Shown in pieces: positions 8,987 through 22,107 of a DNA stretch of 64,000 nucleotides. Below the pieces are notes generated by a model. The model was not told the origin of the DNA and made no database searches. It saw only the letters and a list, made by a program, of their open reading frames with translations. Position numbers and translations under genes: made by a program. This stretch comes from Haberlea rhodopensis (Eukaryota > Streptophyta > Magnoliopsida > Lamiales > Gesneriaceae). The DNA lies in the NCBI GenBank assembly GCA_907163345.1, contig CAJQUN010000425.1, positions 372,001 to 436,000 on the forward strand, in the 5' to 3' direction. The first letter of the stretch is position 1, and each line of letters begins with the position of its first letter.

Positions 8987-11900
8987 ATGGCAGCAAACAT
9001 AGAAGTGGGTGACGCCATTAGTGTAAATGCAAGTGCTGGGCGTACGAATCCATTGCCACCACCAGCCTTGGGATAGGAACCCTCTGAACAGCAGTTGCTA
9101 CCTGGGGAATTGAGCTTGGCTCAGTTTATGATGTATCGACCTCTGATGTTCGAGGGAACTGAATCAGGAGAGAAAGCGGAGGAATGGTTAGAGAGGATCG
9201 AACAGATATTTGTGGCAGCGCCTTGTGCAAAGACAGCCTGGATCCGATTCGCAGAATTTCAGCTGTCCAAGAAGGCACTGATGTGGTGGAAAACCACAGT
9301 GATTGAGCAAGAGGCTCTGGGACAGGAAGTTAATTTGAAGATGTTCCTAACGCGGTTTCTAAACCGCTATTTCTCAGCCGCTGCAAGACAGGCCAAGGAG
9401 GACGAGTTTACCAGTTTAAGACAAGGTACCATGCCTGTATCTGACTATGCTCTACATTACTGTTCCTTACTACGATATGTGCCACACATTGCTGCAAGCA
9501 CTCAAGCGAAGATGCGGAACTTCATGAAGGGCTTAAGGCCTGAACTGTATGACAGGGTGATCACTTATGGCCCTGCCTGTTTTGATGATGCACTCTCACG
9601 AGCTGAGCTAGCTGAACTGGGAGTCGGTGCATATCCTGATGCTGTGCCACCTCCGGCACCCCCTCAGAGATCCACTTCTGACAATTTGAAGCCCAGGGGT
9701 GATCAGTTTAAGCCTAGGGGGAACACTTCAGCATCAAGATTCAGTGGCAAGAGGCCCGAGAATCGATGGAAAGGGAAAGGTAGGAATGATGCTCCATCTG
9801 GGAGAGGACAGTCTCAGGGAGACAGATCTGGAAGAGTTCAGTGCACTCTTTGTGGGCAACCACATTTGGCAAAGGACTGTGTAGTATGTTATGTCTATGG
9901 CGACAGAGGCCACTTTGCTCGGCGGTGTCCCAACAGAGGAAGACAACAGAGCTCCACGGGGAGACCTGCGGACAGAACGACACAACACCGGCCACCTTTT
10001 GTGCCAAGACAGTATGGAGGTCAGCCCGCGGGGCCACCTCAGGGACAGGTGTATGCTTTGATGAGGGAGCAGGCTACAGCGGCTCCGGAGGAAGTTATAG
10101 CGGGTACGTGTCTTTTATTTACGCACCCTGCTCTTATATTGATAGACACAGGTGCGTCACACTCTTTTGTGTCGACGAGTTTTGTTGAAAGGCACCACAT
10201 ATGCACTTCTCCGTCCCCCATGCCTCTTATGGTCTCGACCCCCGCTGGAAGAAGTTTGACTACGGATCAGATTGTCTATGATGGCCTCATTTATTTTGAG
10301 GATAATGAACTAAGATCAGATTTGATTGTGCTGAGAATGACAGACTTCGATTGCATTGTGGGCATCGATATTCTGAACAAGTATCAGGCAGTGGTAGACT
10401 GCAGGCAGAGGACTGTCCAATTTAGATCTGTATTGGGAGTCCAATGGACATTTTATGGGGATGGTTCCCGCCCGAAGATTCCGTTAATATCTGCTGTCAA
10501 GATGACACAGCTATTGGAACGAGGTCATGCAGGGTATCTTATCTATGTGGTTGATATGACGGATAAGAGGAAGGAATTAAAGGTTGAGGATGTGCCCGTA
10601 GTGGCGGAGTTTCCTGATGTCTTTCCGGAGGACATTCCCGGATTCCCACCGACGAGAGAGGTCGAGTTTGGGATTGAGTTGCTACCAGGGACGTCTGCAA
10701 TTTCTCGTGCCCCGTATAGGATGGCACCAGCGGAGCTAAGAGAGCTAAAGATTCAATTGCAAGAGCTCCTAGACAAAGGCTACATACGCCCTAGCATATC
10801 ACCATGGGGTGCGCCTGTCTTATTTGTTAAGAAGAAAGATGGATCGATGCGTCTATGCATTGACTATAGGCAGCTGAACAAAGCTACAGTAAAGAACAAG
10901 TATCCACTTCCGAGGATCGATGACTTGTTCGATCAGTTGCAGGGTACGAGGCTCTACAGTAAGATCGATCTGAGGTCGGGGTACCATCAGATTCGAGTAA
11001 GAGAAGATGATGTTCAGAAGACGGCTTTCAGGACTAGATATGGGCACTATGAATTCCTGGTCATGCCTTTTGGGGTGACGAATGCCCCAGCTGTCTTCAT
11101 GAGTTTGATGAACAGGGTGTTCCAGCCATATTTGGATCAGTTCGTCATAGTCTTCATTGACGACATACTTATTTACTCTCGGACTGAAGAAGAGCATGTA
11201 AGGCACTTGAGGACAGTGCTTCAGATCCTTAGGGATCATCAGTTATATGCAAAGCTTAGTAAGTGCGAGTTCTGGTTGGACAGCGTGGTATTCTTAGGCC
11301 ATGTCATATCTAGCCATGGGATATTTGTGGATCCCAAGAAGATTGAAGCTGTGATGGAGTGGGCTGCACCCACTTCTGTACCTGAGATAAGGAGTTTTCT
11401 CGGTTTGGCAGGATATTACCGACGTTTCGTCGAGGGTTTTTCGAAGATTGCCAAACCCCTGACACAGCTGACTCAGAAAGGAGTCCCCTTCTTTTGGTCT
11501 GAAGCTTGTGAGGAAAGCTTCCAAGAGCTGAAGCGTCGTTTGACTACAGCGCCTATGCTGGTGATTCCGTCGGAAGATAAGAGATTCGCCTTGTATAGGG
11601 ATGCATCATTACAGGGTTTGGGCTGTGTGTTGATGCAAGATAAGCATGTAGTGGCTTATGCATCGAGGCAACTGAAGCCACACGAAGCCAGGTATCCAGT
11701 GCATGATTTGGAACTGGCGGCCATCATATTTGCCTTAAAAATCTGGAGGCATTACTTGTATGGCACGTCCTTCACTATATATACGGATCATAAGAGCCTG
11801 AAGTTCTTATTCACTCAGGCAGAGTTGAATATGAGGCAAAGAAGGTGGATGGATTTGCTCAAAGACTATGATTGTGAAATTGAGTACCATCCAGGTAAAG

Positions 11901-13516
11901 CGAACCTGATAGCAGATGCCTTAAGTCGGAAGGTGAAGAGTACTGCAGAGGATGTCATGTGTTTGTCAGCTTTGATGACTTCTTACTGCCATTTGGGCTA
12001 TGACTTCGATGTAGACACGTCGCCTGTGCGAGTGTCGACCTTATTGGCGGAGCCATATATATTTGAGGCGATCAGGAAGGCCCAGAAGTCAGATAGTGAG
12101 GTTCAGAGATGGACATCATTGATACTTCAGGGTCAGCCATCCAAGTTCAGAGTGGCTGAAGATGACTCTTTGAGACTGGGCAACCGATGGGTAGTCCCAG
12201 ATACACCAGAACTGCGTAGAGGAATATTGGAGCGAGCTTACAGTAGTCGTTTCAGTATCCACCCAGGGGGAAAGAAGATGTACAAAGATCTATGCGATCA
12301 ATTCTGGTGGAGACGCATGAAGCGTGAGGTAATCATTTTTGTTAAAAGATGTTTGATCTGCCAGCAGGTAAAGGCAGAGAGGCAGAGGCCTGGTGGAGAA
12401 CTGAAGAGCTTAGAGGTGCCTGAATGGAAGTGGGAGCATATATCTATGGACTTCGTGACCCACTTGCCGAGGACAGCCTCAGGATTTGACGCGATCTGGG
12501 TGATCGTGGATAGGCTGACGAAGACGGCTCATTTCATCCCTTACAGTATGTCTTATACATACTTGAAGATGGCCCAGATGTATATACGGGATGTTGTGAG
12601 ATTGCATGGTATTCCAGTTTCGATAGTGTCTGACAGAGACCCGAGGTTCACTTCACATTTCTGGGAGGGTCTTCAGACAGCTTTGGGCACAGAGGTGAGA
12701 CTGAGTACGGCCTAACACCCTCAGACCGATGGCCAAACAGAGCGTACCATTCAGACGCTCGAGGATATGTTGAGGGCATGTATTTTGGAGTTTGATACTC
12801 CGTGGCAGGATTCAGTGCCGCTGGTAGAGTTCTCCTATAACAACAGTTATCAAGCGAGCATTCAAATGGCCCCTTTTGAAGCTCTGTATGGACGACGATG
12901 TAGATCACCGCTGTATTGGGAGGACTTGACTAGCAAAGCGGTCGGAGGACCGGATATGATCAAGGATATGGAAGGTAAGATTAAGATGATACGCCAAAAG
13001 ATGAAAGCGGCACAAGATAGGCAAGCGGCCTATGCCAATAAGCGGCGACGACCACTAGAATTCCAGTTAGGAGACAGGGTCTTCTTAAAGATCTCGCCCT
13101 TCAGGGGTGTGGTTCGTTTTGGGATGCGGGGAAAGTTATCTCCGAGGTATGTTGGGCCATATGAAGTTTTACAGCGTATCGGTACATTAGCTTATCGTTT
13201 GGCTCTACCGCCATCTTTATCTGGCATACACGATGTTTTCCATGTCTCTATGTTAAGAAAGTATGAGCCAGACCCGTCTCATGTCTTACAGCCTACTGAA
13301 GTACAGTTAGACTCAGATGTGTCCTACGTTGAACGACCAATCAGAATTCTGGATCGAGAGGATCGCAGACTACGAAGCAAAGTTATACCGATGGTCAAAG
13401 TTCAGTGGGATCGTCGGGGAGTCGAGGAGGCTACGTGGGAGACGGAACGGCATATGGTGCAGCACTATCCGGAACTATTCTCTGGTATGTTTTTAATGTT
13501 TAAAGTTCCATTATGA
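8987..13516 (+). pseudogene. Element A gag-pol polyprotein, two in-frame stops
   Basis: The ATG at 8987 lies one base after a splice-acceptor-like TTGCAG. The frame runs about 1510 codons with TAG at codon 30 (9074-9076) and TAA at 12713-12715, where relatives have a Tyr codon; otherwise there is no frameshift. Domains by approximate codon: Gag with LMWWKTT near 100; zinc knuckles 285-315; protease DTGAS near 387; reverse transcriptase 598-740 with FIDD near 722; RNase H with RDAS near 870 and YTDHKS near 931; integrase zinc region 1085-1127; catalytic Asp near 1154 (MDFVT), Asp near 1215 (SDRDPRF) and Glu near 1250 (QTER); chromodomain-like tail 1447-1498. Oddities: the second knuckle reads CYVYGDRGHFARRC (second Cys to Tyr), and the first His of the integrase zinc motif is lost (AYSS where relatives have AHCS). 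The order and the C-terminal tail are typical of Tekay/Del chromoviruses. Confidence 0.93.
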
Positions 13517-13549
13517 TGATGCATGTGGATTTCGAGGACGAAATCTTAT

Positions 13550-13563
13550 AAGTAGGGGAGTAA
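13550..13563 (+). other. Polypurine tract of element A
   Basis: AAGTAGGGGAG followed by TAA, directly before the 3' LTR at 13564. It primes plus-strand DNA synthesis in this class. Confidence 0.85.
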
Positions 13564-14839
13564 TGTAATACCCCGAAATGTTATATGATTATGTGCTATG
13601 ATGATGACTTATGTTAAGTTTAAGGATTGTGGTGTAATTATTTTGGGGGAATAAAATTACGATATGATGATATGATTTAGGGGGCATGATGGGTGTTTTA
13701 AAGGATATATTAATTTAAATGAAGTTATAAAATATCGAGTGAGGATATTTTAATACATCGTACTATATACCGGGGCACAATTAAACACCACATGACCACC
13801 CAACCCACACAACCCCCCTGCCACTCGGCCACCCCCCACTTGACAAGCCCATACCCCCACTTGACAAGCCCTCATACCCTTCAATCACCTCCTTCCTCTT
13901 CACTTCTCCTTCCCTTTTCTCAAAAAGTCGCCCCTGAAGTGTTGCAGAAAGAGGAGAGGAAACCTTGGGCTAAGGTGTACATTGATTCACACCAAAGGAG
14001 GAAAAAAAGGGGGTAAGACATGGTGCTCTGTTTTTGTGTTTAAGTTGGGTTTGTTTTGGGTGATTTAATGCATGCTAAGTTTAGGTTTGGGTGAAACCTT
14101 GGTATGGGTGCTTACATGAAAGTATTATGTAACTATTAGCATGTTTGCTCGAGCATATTACATGTTTTATATGGTAGATTTCTAGTTATGAAACTATGTG
14201 CTCGAAAATCTGGGCAAAGAAGAACATACTCTGTTTTCTGTAAAGTTGGTTGAGGATGAAGATTATGATGATGTTATGATGCATGTTAGCTTAGGTTTTG
14301 TTAAACCTTTGATTTAAGAGCTTACATGGATATTTTATGAAGTTCTTCACATGTTTGTTTCAGCATGAAAGATGTGTTATGAAGTAGAAAAGATGGTATG
14401 AAAGGAGGTGCTCAAAAATCTGGGGAAAATCCCGATTTTTCAGAGCTCTCGATCGATCGAGATTTGGTCCCGATCGATCGAGCGAGACAGAAGGTCTAAG
14501 CATGTTTTCAAAATTTTGGTGCCGATCGATCGAAGGATTTATCGATCGATCGGTGAAGCTCCTCGATCGATCGGTAAAATGTTTCGATCGATCGAGCGAG
14601 ACAGAATGCTAAGGCACTGTTTGTGCACAGTGTCTCGATCGATCGAGACCTTGGGCCGATCGATCGAGAGAGGCAGAAAGTTGAAAAATATAATGATGTT
14701 TTTTTTTGTTAAGTTTATGATGTGAGATGGTTTTGAGGCATCTAATATGGTATTATGTGGTCTTGTAGAACCATCCCAGGTACCGGCACCATCAAGGAGA
14801 TAAAGTCTGTTGACTCCTCCTCCTTTTGAAAAGGTACGT
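13564..14839 (+). mobile_element. Element A 3' LTR, first part
   Basis: It starts TGTAATACCCCGAAATG and follows 4120-5378 closely, then shows the uninterrupted GGAGATAAAGTC site where S sits in the other LTR. It stops in AAGGTACGTA at 14839, at the junction with B. It has two copies of the 22-bp leader repeat. Confidence 0.92.
14450..14666. promoter_or_regulatory. Eight phased CGATCGATCG palindromes (A 3' LTR)
   Basis: Cores start at 14450, 14471, 14523, 14543, 14564, 14585, 14636 and 14657, the same spacing as in the 5' LTR. Confidence 0.8.
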
Positions 14840-15028
14840 AATATGGTTATTCCTATGATCAAGGTTCAGTGGGATCGTAGGGGTGTCGAGGAGGCCACGT
14901 GGGAGACAGAGCGACACATGGTGCAGCACTATCCAGAGCTGTTTTCTGGTATGCTTTTATGTATTGGTTACTTCGTGTTGGTAAGCATGTTTGATTTCGG
15001 GGACGAAATCCTATAAGTAGGGGAGTAT
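14840..15028 (+). pseudogene. Orphan 3' end of Tekay-type pol plus polypurine tract
   Basis: It encodes only the last part of the chromodomain-like tail (the KVQWDRRGVEEATWE region and HYPELF) and the GTAGGGGAG tract, and flows directly into an LTR. It repeats the end of B's own pol (21937-22119). A short linker ATAT separates it from A's LTR. Confidence 0.88.
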
Positions 15029-17349
15029 TGTGATATCCCCGAAATGATTATTGTGATGTTAATCATTTGAGTTAAATTATGATGTTTTGGGTATTAATTC
15101 ATGGGTTTGGATTAGTATTATTGGGGAGTTTCATTTCAGGGCGCATGTGATATATGTTGAGAATTTGGGGGTTGTGGCTTGTTTATTTGGGGTGTGTGTT
15201 GTTTGTTTTGGGTAAAGCATGTTAATGGAAATTGAAGTATTTTATTGAGAAAATGCTATAAATATCATGTGAGGATATTTTTATACATCGTGCTAAATAC
15301 CGGGACCAAAACATAACACATCATACCACCCAACACCCAACCACCCCCCCCAACCCATGCCAATCACACTGTGCCTAGGCTGACTTCCCATCCCACTTGG
15401 CTCAATCATTTGACCACTCTCAGCCATCCCACATCTCGACCTTTCTCTCCCAATTCCTCACCAGCACTTGCTAAGCAATAATCTGAGGAGCTTGCCCCTT
15501 TTCATCGCCTGGAAAGCCTTCAAAAATCGGAGCAAAGTAGGGTGAGAAACCATGCTCTGTTTTTGTTTTTAAACTTGTTTGAGTACATGTTTTTAGGTGG
15601 CGAGAAAACGGGATGTTAGATTAGGTTTCTTGAAACCTTTGATTTAAATGCTTTTATGGTGTTATTGTGAGGCTCTCTGTATTTTTCCTTGAGCATGTTG
15701 CATGTTTTATGTTGAGGATATAAGCATGTAAAGAAGGGTGTTCGGAAATCTGGGTAGGTGTATGCCCTGTTTTTCTGGGAAAATATGGTTAGGGAGTGAT
15801 TTTGAGGAGGTGGTATCATGCATGTTAGAAGGGTTTGTGGTGAACCTTCGATTTGAGTTTATGCATGGTAGTTTTGTAAAGCCCTTGGCATGTTTGTTCG
15901 AGCATGCTTTATGTTATATGTGATAGTTATTATAGCATGAAATGAAGTACTCAGGAAATCTGGAAATAAAATGTGTTGCCCTGTTTCCGAAAAGATGATC
16001 GAGTACTTGTGTAAATGGTCGTCGTTTATGCTTATGGGCTTATGTTTGGGGTGTAATTTTGGTATGAATACACTCAGGGCAGTGTGTTGTAACTAATAGC
16101 ATGTTGTTTTGGGCATGTTGTATGTCTTACATGTTGATTTAAGGGTGTGATTTCAGGTGTTCGAGAATTCTGGGTTGGCATTTCTCGAACAGAGCATCTC
16201 GATCGATCGATATTTCATCTCGATCGATCGAGCGGGGCAGAACCTTGGTTCTGACTTTAGGCGTCTTCTCGATCGATCGGGAAGAGGGGCCGATCGATCG
16301 AGAGACCCAGAATGTTGAAAAAAAATATAATTCGTTATATTTTGTTAAAGTTTTGATATTGGATTGTAATGAGACATCTAATATTGTGTTGTACACTGGT
16401 GTAGAGCCTTCACAGGTAGCTACACAGCGCAGGGGATAGAGTCCTGCAACACACCACATTTTGGAAAGGTACGTAAGCGACGTACGGGCATCCCAACGGT
16501 AACATGTACTTATGTTTGTCTGTGTGACGCATGATGAATGCAATGTGATGCATTAAGATTATGATACATGTTATTATGCATTGTGTTGCATATTATGCAT
16601 TGTTGTTGCATATTGTGATGTGGGATAAAGAGGTGTATTCCACGAGTCAGGGCGATCACAGTTAAGGTTTTAATGCTTATGCTTTACCGCTGCGCATGTG
16701 GAGCGGGTGGGGGGAGGCTCGCTGGCACATGGAGGCGAGGTATACCATACTAGGCGAGGAAGAGATACCGCTAGTATGATGAAGCGTGTATGCGATACCG
16801 CTTGTTTGAGATTAAGAAAGCATTAAAATAACTGATGATGACTGACTCAAGAAAAAGAGGAAATGTCATGACATTCATTTGTAAAGCCATACATTCATAT
16901 AATGTGTTTTATTATGAACTATGGTACAGGGACAACCATTGGGCGTTATAAATGCAGGAAATACAGGAAGTGCTTGTATTTAGGATTGTGCATTTATGCC
17001 TTACTTTCATATTATGTTGAATATGAATTGTTTTATGCTCACGTGTTGGGGGTTGTCTTTGTAGGTGCTTTTGTTGACGAGAACCAGGGTCGGGGTTGAT
17101 TTGCTGAGCTGTAAGGAGTGCTACAGGATTAGCATGATTAGAGAAATTTTGTATAGCTTCTACTGGGTAGAGTAAGACTATAATGTAGTGCCTTTGTAGG
17201 AATTGTATTATTCCTTTTTGAAATATTATGGTACTGTAATCTCTAAAGCTCAGGTTAATCAACACGATACGTTACTCTGATATATTCACATGAATGTTTA
17301 GTTCTCTAAATTGCACCTTAGTGACTTGATGTGATAACGGGGTCTCACA
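15029..17349 (+). mobile_element. Element B, left LTR
   Basis: TGTGATATCCCCGAAATG to GGTCTCACA. TATAAATA lies at 15257-15264. It has phased palindromes at 16200-16300 and the GTACGT-AAGCG-ACGTAC inverted repeat at 16469-16485. A family-specific GCG stem-loop region at about 16680-16805 contains GCGAGGAAGAGATACCGC. No gene. Confidence 0.93.
16200..16300. promoter_or_regulatory. Four phased CGATCGATCG palindromes (B left LTR)
   Basis: Cores start at 16200, 16221, 16270 and 16291, with 21-bp spacing within pairs and 70 bp between pairs. Confidence 0.78.
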
Positions 17350-17354
17350 TTTAG

Positions 17355-17366
17355 TGGTATCAGAGC
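17355..17366 (+). other. Primer-binding site of element B
   Basis: TGGTATCAGAGC, complementary to initiator Met-tRNA; the LTR ends at 17349. Confidence 0.92.
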
Positions 17367-17565
17367 CAGGTTAGATAACCAGGGAAGAGTGAAGGGTAGC
17401 CTTTAGAGACAAGTTGGCTATGTATTCATTGTTGGGCATGTTATGCATGTGATGCATATTGTTGTATAAGTGTTATACTAACATGCTTTGTATATGATAC
17501 TCTTGTTATCTAACGGCTTATATTATGAACTGCTTTTGGTATTTTGTTAACTCTTGTATTACAGC

Positions 17566-20500
17566 ATGGCTGAGATTAATCCGGAGAACCCCAATGAGGA
17601 GATAGGGGATATGGACAGTAGGAATGCCAGTATTGCTCCGCCGAATCCTCTACCACCACCTGCTGTGGGCGTGGAGCCCAGTGTACAGATGTTACTGCCA
17701 GGGGAGCTCAGTTTGAAGCAGTTTCTGAGTTTCCATCCGCCCATGTTTGAGGGGATTGAGTTTGGTGAAGTAGCTGAGGAGTGGTTGGAACGTATAGAGC
17801 AGATACTTGTGACTGCACCCTGTGCACGCACGGCCTGGCTAAGGTTAGCCGAGTTTCAGATTGCTAAGAAGCCTGCTATGTGGTGGAAGACCACGGTGAT
17901 GGAGCTGAGAGCTCTAGGTGTGGCAGTTGACTGGACTGTATTCCGGACCCGGTTCCTTAACCGGTATTTCTCTGCAGCTGCCAGACAGTTAAAGGAAGAC
18001 GAGTTCAATGCTTTGAAGCAGGGTAGCATGTCAGTGTCGGACTATGCTATGCAGTATTCCTCACTGCTGAGGTATGTACCTCATATTGCTGTCAGCAGCC
18101 ATGCAAAGATGAGGAACTTTCTGAAGGGATTAAGGCCAGAACTATTTGATAGGGTTATCTCCAACAACCCCAGTTCATTTGATGACGCCCTGACACGGGC
18201 AGAGTTAGCGGAGATTGCGGTGGACGCGTACAAGGATGTTGTACCCCCTTCTGTACCACCACAGAGGCCTGCTACTGATAGTCTGAGGCCACGAGGGGAT
18301 CAGTTCAAGGCTCGTGGAGCCTCATCATCTTCCAAATTTAGTGGGAAGAAGTCTCAGGGTCAGAAACAGAATAATAAGGGACCCACACATGGGAGCAAGA
18401 CTGAGGGAAGCAAGTGTAGCAACTGTGGAGGATGGCACTTGTCACGGGACTGTCCGGGTTGCTATGTTTGTGGTAAGGTGGGCCACTTTGCTCGAGGTTT
18501 CCCCAATCGGGCAGGTCAGACAGTCTCAGGGCCGAATAGGCCGATGTTTGATGCGGGGAGGGCACCACAGAGACAGCAGTTTGCACCACGACCACAGGGA
18601 GGTCAGACGGCAGGACCGCCGCAGGGACAGGTGTATGCGCTGACCAGGGAGCAGGCTGAGGCAGCCGAGAGGAGGTCATTGCTGGTACGTGCCATTTATT
18701 TACGTGCCCTGCACTTATATTGATAGATACAGGTGCTTCCATTCTTTTGTATCTACTGCTTTTGTGGAGGGACACCGTTTGTGCTCGTCTCTGTTACCCA
18801 CGCCTCTTATGGTCTCGACACCCACGGGGAAGCATGTGATTGCGGATCGGCTATTGTCTGATTGCCTCATTTATTTTGAGGGCAATGATCTGAGGGCCGA
18901 TCTGATTCAGTTAGAGATGGCAGACTTTGACTGTATTATCGGCATTGATGTGTTGAGCAGATACCGAGCTGTGGTAGACTGCCGGCAGAGGATTGTAGGT
19001 TTTCTGTCTGATCAGGGGTTTCAGTGGACCTTTTATGGGGACGGCTCTCGTCCAAAGATTCCGGTAATATCAGCGATTAAGATGTCGCGGTTATTGGAAC
19101 GCGGCCACACGGGCTACCTTATCTATGCAGTGGATGCATCAGACGAGAAGGAAGTAAGAGCTGAGGACATTCCGGTTGTGGCGGAGTTCATTGATGTGTT
19201 CCCAGATGAGATTCCGGGATTTCCGCCTGTCAGGGATGTGGAATTTGCTATTGAGCTGCTGCCAGGGACTTCTGCTATATCCCGCGCTCCTTACAGGATG
19301 GCACCGGCAGAGCTGAGGGAACTGAAAGTACAGTTACAGGAGCTCCTCGACAAGGGATACATTCGTCCTAGTGTATCGCCTTGGGGTGCACCAGTCTTGT
19401 TCGTGAAAAAGAAGGATGGATCAATGCGTCTGTGCATTGACTATAGGCAATTGAACAAGGTCACAGTGAAGAACAGATATCCACTTCCGAGGATTGATGA
19501 TCTGTTCGACCAGCTTCAGGGTACAGAGGTGTACTCCAAGATAGACTTGAGGTCAGGCTATCATCAAGTGCGGGTTAGAGCTGGTGATGTCCAAAAGACG
19601 GCTTTTAGAACTCGGTATGGGCACTATGAGTTCTTGGTGATGCCATTCGGGGTGACGAATGCCCCTGCTACTTTTATGAGCTTGATGAACAGGGTATTTC
19701 AGGAGTACCTCGATCAGTTTGTAATCGTGTTCATTGATGACATCCTGGTCTATTCAAAGAATGAGGAGGATCACGCCAATCATCTGAGGATAGTGCTCCA
19801 GATCCTCAGGGATCATCAGTTGTACGCCAAGCTCAGCAAGTGTGAGTTTTGGCTGAGCAGTGTTGCATTCTTGGGTCATATCATATCACGAGGAAGATAG
19901 AGGCAGTTATGGATTGGTCTGCCCCTACTTCAGTCAGTGAGATTCGAAGTTTTCTTGGTCTGGCTGGCTATTATCGACGTTTCGTCGAGGGTTTCTCAAA
20001 GGTCGCCAAGCCACTTACACAGCTGACTCAGAAGGGAGTCCCATTCTGTTGGACAGAGGCTTGTGAGCAGAGTTTCAGGGAATTAAAGCACAGACTGACT
20101 ACTGCACCAGTTCTAGTGATTCCCAAGGAGAACAATGGATTTGTTATTTATACCGACGCATCGCTACAGGGATTAGGGTGCGTACTGATGCAGGACAGAC
20201 ATGTAGTGGCTTATGCTTCGAGACAGTTGAAACCACACGAGACGAGGTATCCAGTCCATGATCTGGAGTTGGCAGCTATAGTGTTCGCCTTGAAAATATG
20301 GCGACACTACTTATACGGTACCTCATTTACCATCTTCACTGATCACAAGAGCCTGAAGTTCTTGTTTACACAGGCTGAGTTGAACATGAGGCAGAGGAGA
20401 TGGATGGACCTGCTGAAGGATTATGATTGTGAAATCCTATACCATCCCGGGAAAGCAAATCGGACAGCCGACGCCCTGAGTCGGAAAGTGCGGAGCACTG

Positions 20501-22107
20501 CAGAGGATGCCATGTGTTTATCAGCTATGTTTGGCTCCTACTGCCATTTGGGTTTTGATTATGATGTATCCTCTTCACCAGTATAGGTTTTGACCTTGCT
20601 AGCTGAGCCTGTTATTTATGATCACATCAGAAAGGCCCAGGGGACCGATGTAGAGGTCCAGAGATGGATGTTAGTGGTTCATTCAGGTTAGCCATCGAGA
20701 TTCAGAGTGGCTGAGGACGGTTCTCTGAGACTTGGTGACAGATGGGTGGTTCCAGATGCACCTGAGTTGCGTCAGGGTTTATTACAGCGAGCTCATTGCA
20801 GTAGGATGAGTGTCCACCCAGGAGGGAAGAAGATGTATAAAGATTTACGCAGCCAGTTCTGGTGGAGGCGTATGAAACAAGATGTCACCTCATTTTTCAA
20901 GCGCTGTTTGATTTGTCAGCAGGTGAAGGCTGAGAGGCAGAGGCCTGGAGGTGAACTAAGGAGTTTGGAGATACCCGAGTGGAAGTGGCAGCACGTGTCT
21001 ATGGATTTCGTGACCCACTTACCGAGGACTGTTTCGGATTTTGATGCCATCTGGGTAGTCGTGGATAGACTGACTAAAGTGGCTCACTTCATTCCCTACT
21101 GTATGACATATACGCACTTGAGGATGGCACAATTATATGTCAGAGATGTGGTGAGACTACACGGGATCCCTGTTTTGATAGTGTCCGATCGAGATCCGCG
21201 GTTCACATCTCACTTTTGGGAGGGTCTGCAGAAAGCTCTAGGTACAGAGTTGAGGCTGAGCACAGCCTATCACCTTCAGACGGACGGACAGACCGAGCGT
21301 ACGATACAGACGCTCGAAGATATGTTGAGATCTTGTGTGCTAGAGTTCGACATATCATGGCAGGACTCGATAGCCTTGGTGGAGTTCTCTTACAACAACA
21401 ACTACCAGGCAAGTATACAGATGGCTCCTTTCGAGGCCCTCTATGGTAGGCGTTGTAGGTCACCCTTGTGTTGGGATGACTTGGACCGTAAGTCGGTTGG
21501 AGGACCAGAGTTGGTTTAGGAAATGGAAGAGAAAGTTAAGGTCATCAAGAGAAAGATGAAGGCAGCTCAGGACAGACAGGCAGCATATGCCAATCAGCGG
21601 CGTAGGCCGTTGGAGTTTCAGTTGGGCGACAGAGTTTTTCTGAAGATCTCACCTTTCAGAGGCGTAGTACGGTTTGGTATGCGGGGGAAGTTGTCTCCTA
21701 GATACGTGGGGCCGTATGAGATCTTACAGCGTGTTGGTACTCTGGCGTACCGTTTGGCGTTACCGCCTTCTCTGTCTGGTATACACGACGTATTTCATGT
21801 GTCTATGCTGAGGAAGTATGAGCCGGATCCTTTACATGTGTTGCAGCCTTCAGAGGTGCAGATTGAGTCCGATGTTTCTTATGTTGAGCGGCCTATCAGG
21901 ATTTTGGATAGGGCAGACCGCAGACTTCGGAACAAGGTTATTCCTATGATCAAGGTTCAGTGGGATCGTAGGGGTGTCGAGGAGGCCACGTGGGAGACAG
22001 AGCGACACATGGTGCAGCACTATCCAGAGCTGTTTTCTGGTATGCTTTTATGTATTGGTTACTTCGTGTTGGTAAGCATGTTTGATTTCGGGGACGAAAT
22101 CCTATAA
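17566..22107 (+). pseudogene. Element B gag-pol, multiply broken
   Basis: The ATG at 17566 follows ATTACAG|C. Gag is intact to about 18660, with first knuckle CSNCGGWHLSRDC; the second reads CYVCGKVGHFARGF, its last Cys lost. One-base deletions near 18664 and near 18737 put the protease (DTGA) in another frame. A 22-bp deletion at about 19893, between CGAG repeats, removes the segment after the polymerase core FIDD. Stops TAG at 20584, 20689 and 21517 each replace a CAG found in sister copies, consistent with C-to-T decay. RNase H (YTDAS), the integrase zinc region (AHCS...VHPGG...CLIC), MDFVT, SDRDPRF and QTER are all recognisable. The frame ends with the chromodomain-like tail. Not functional as it stands. 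Confidence 0.92.
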
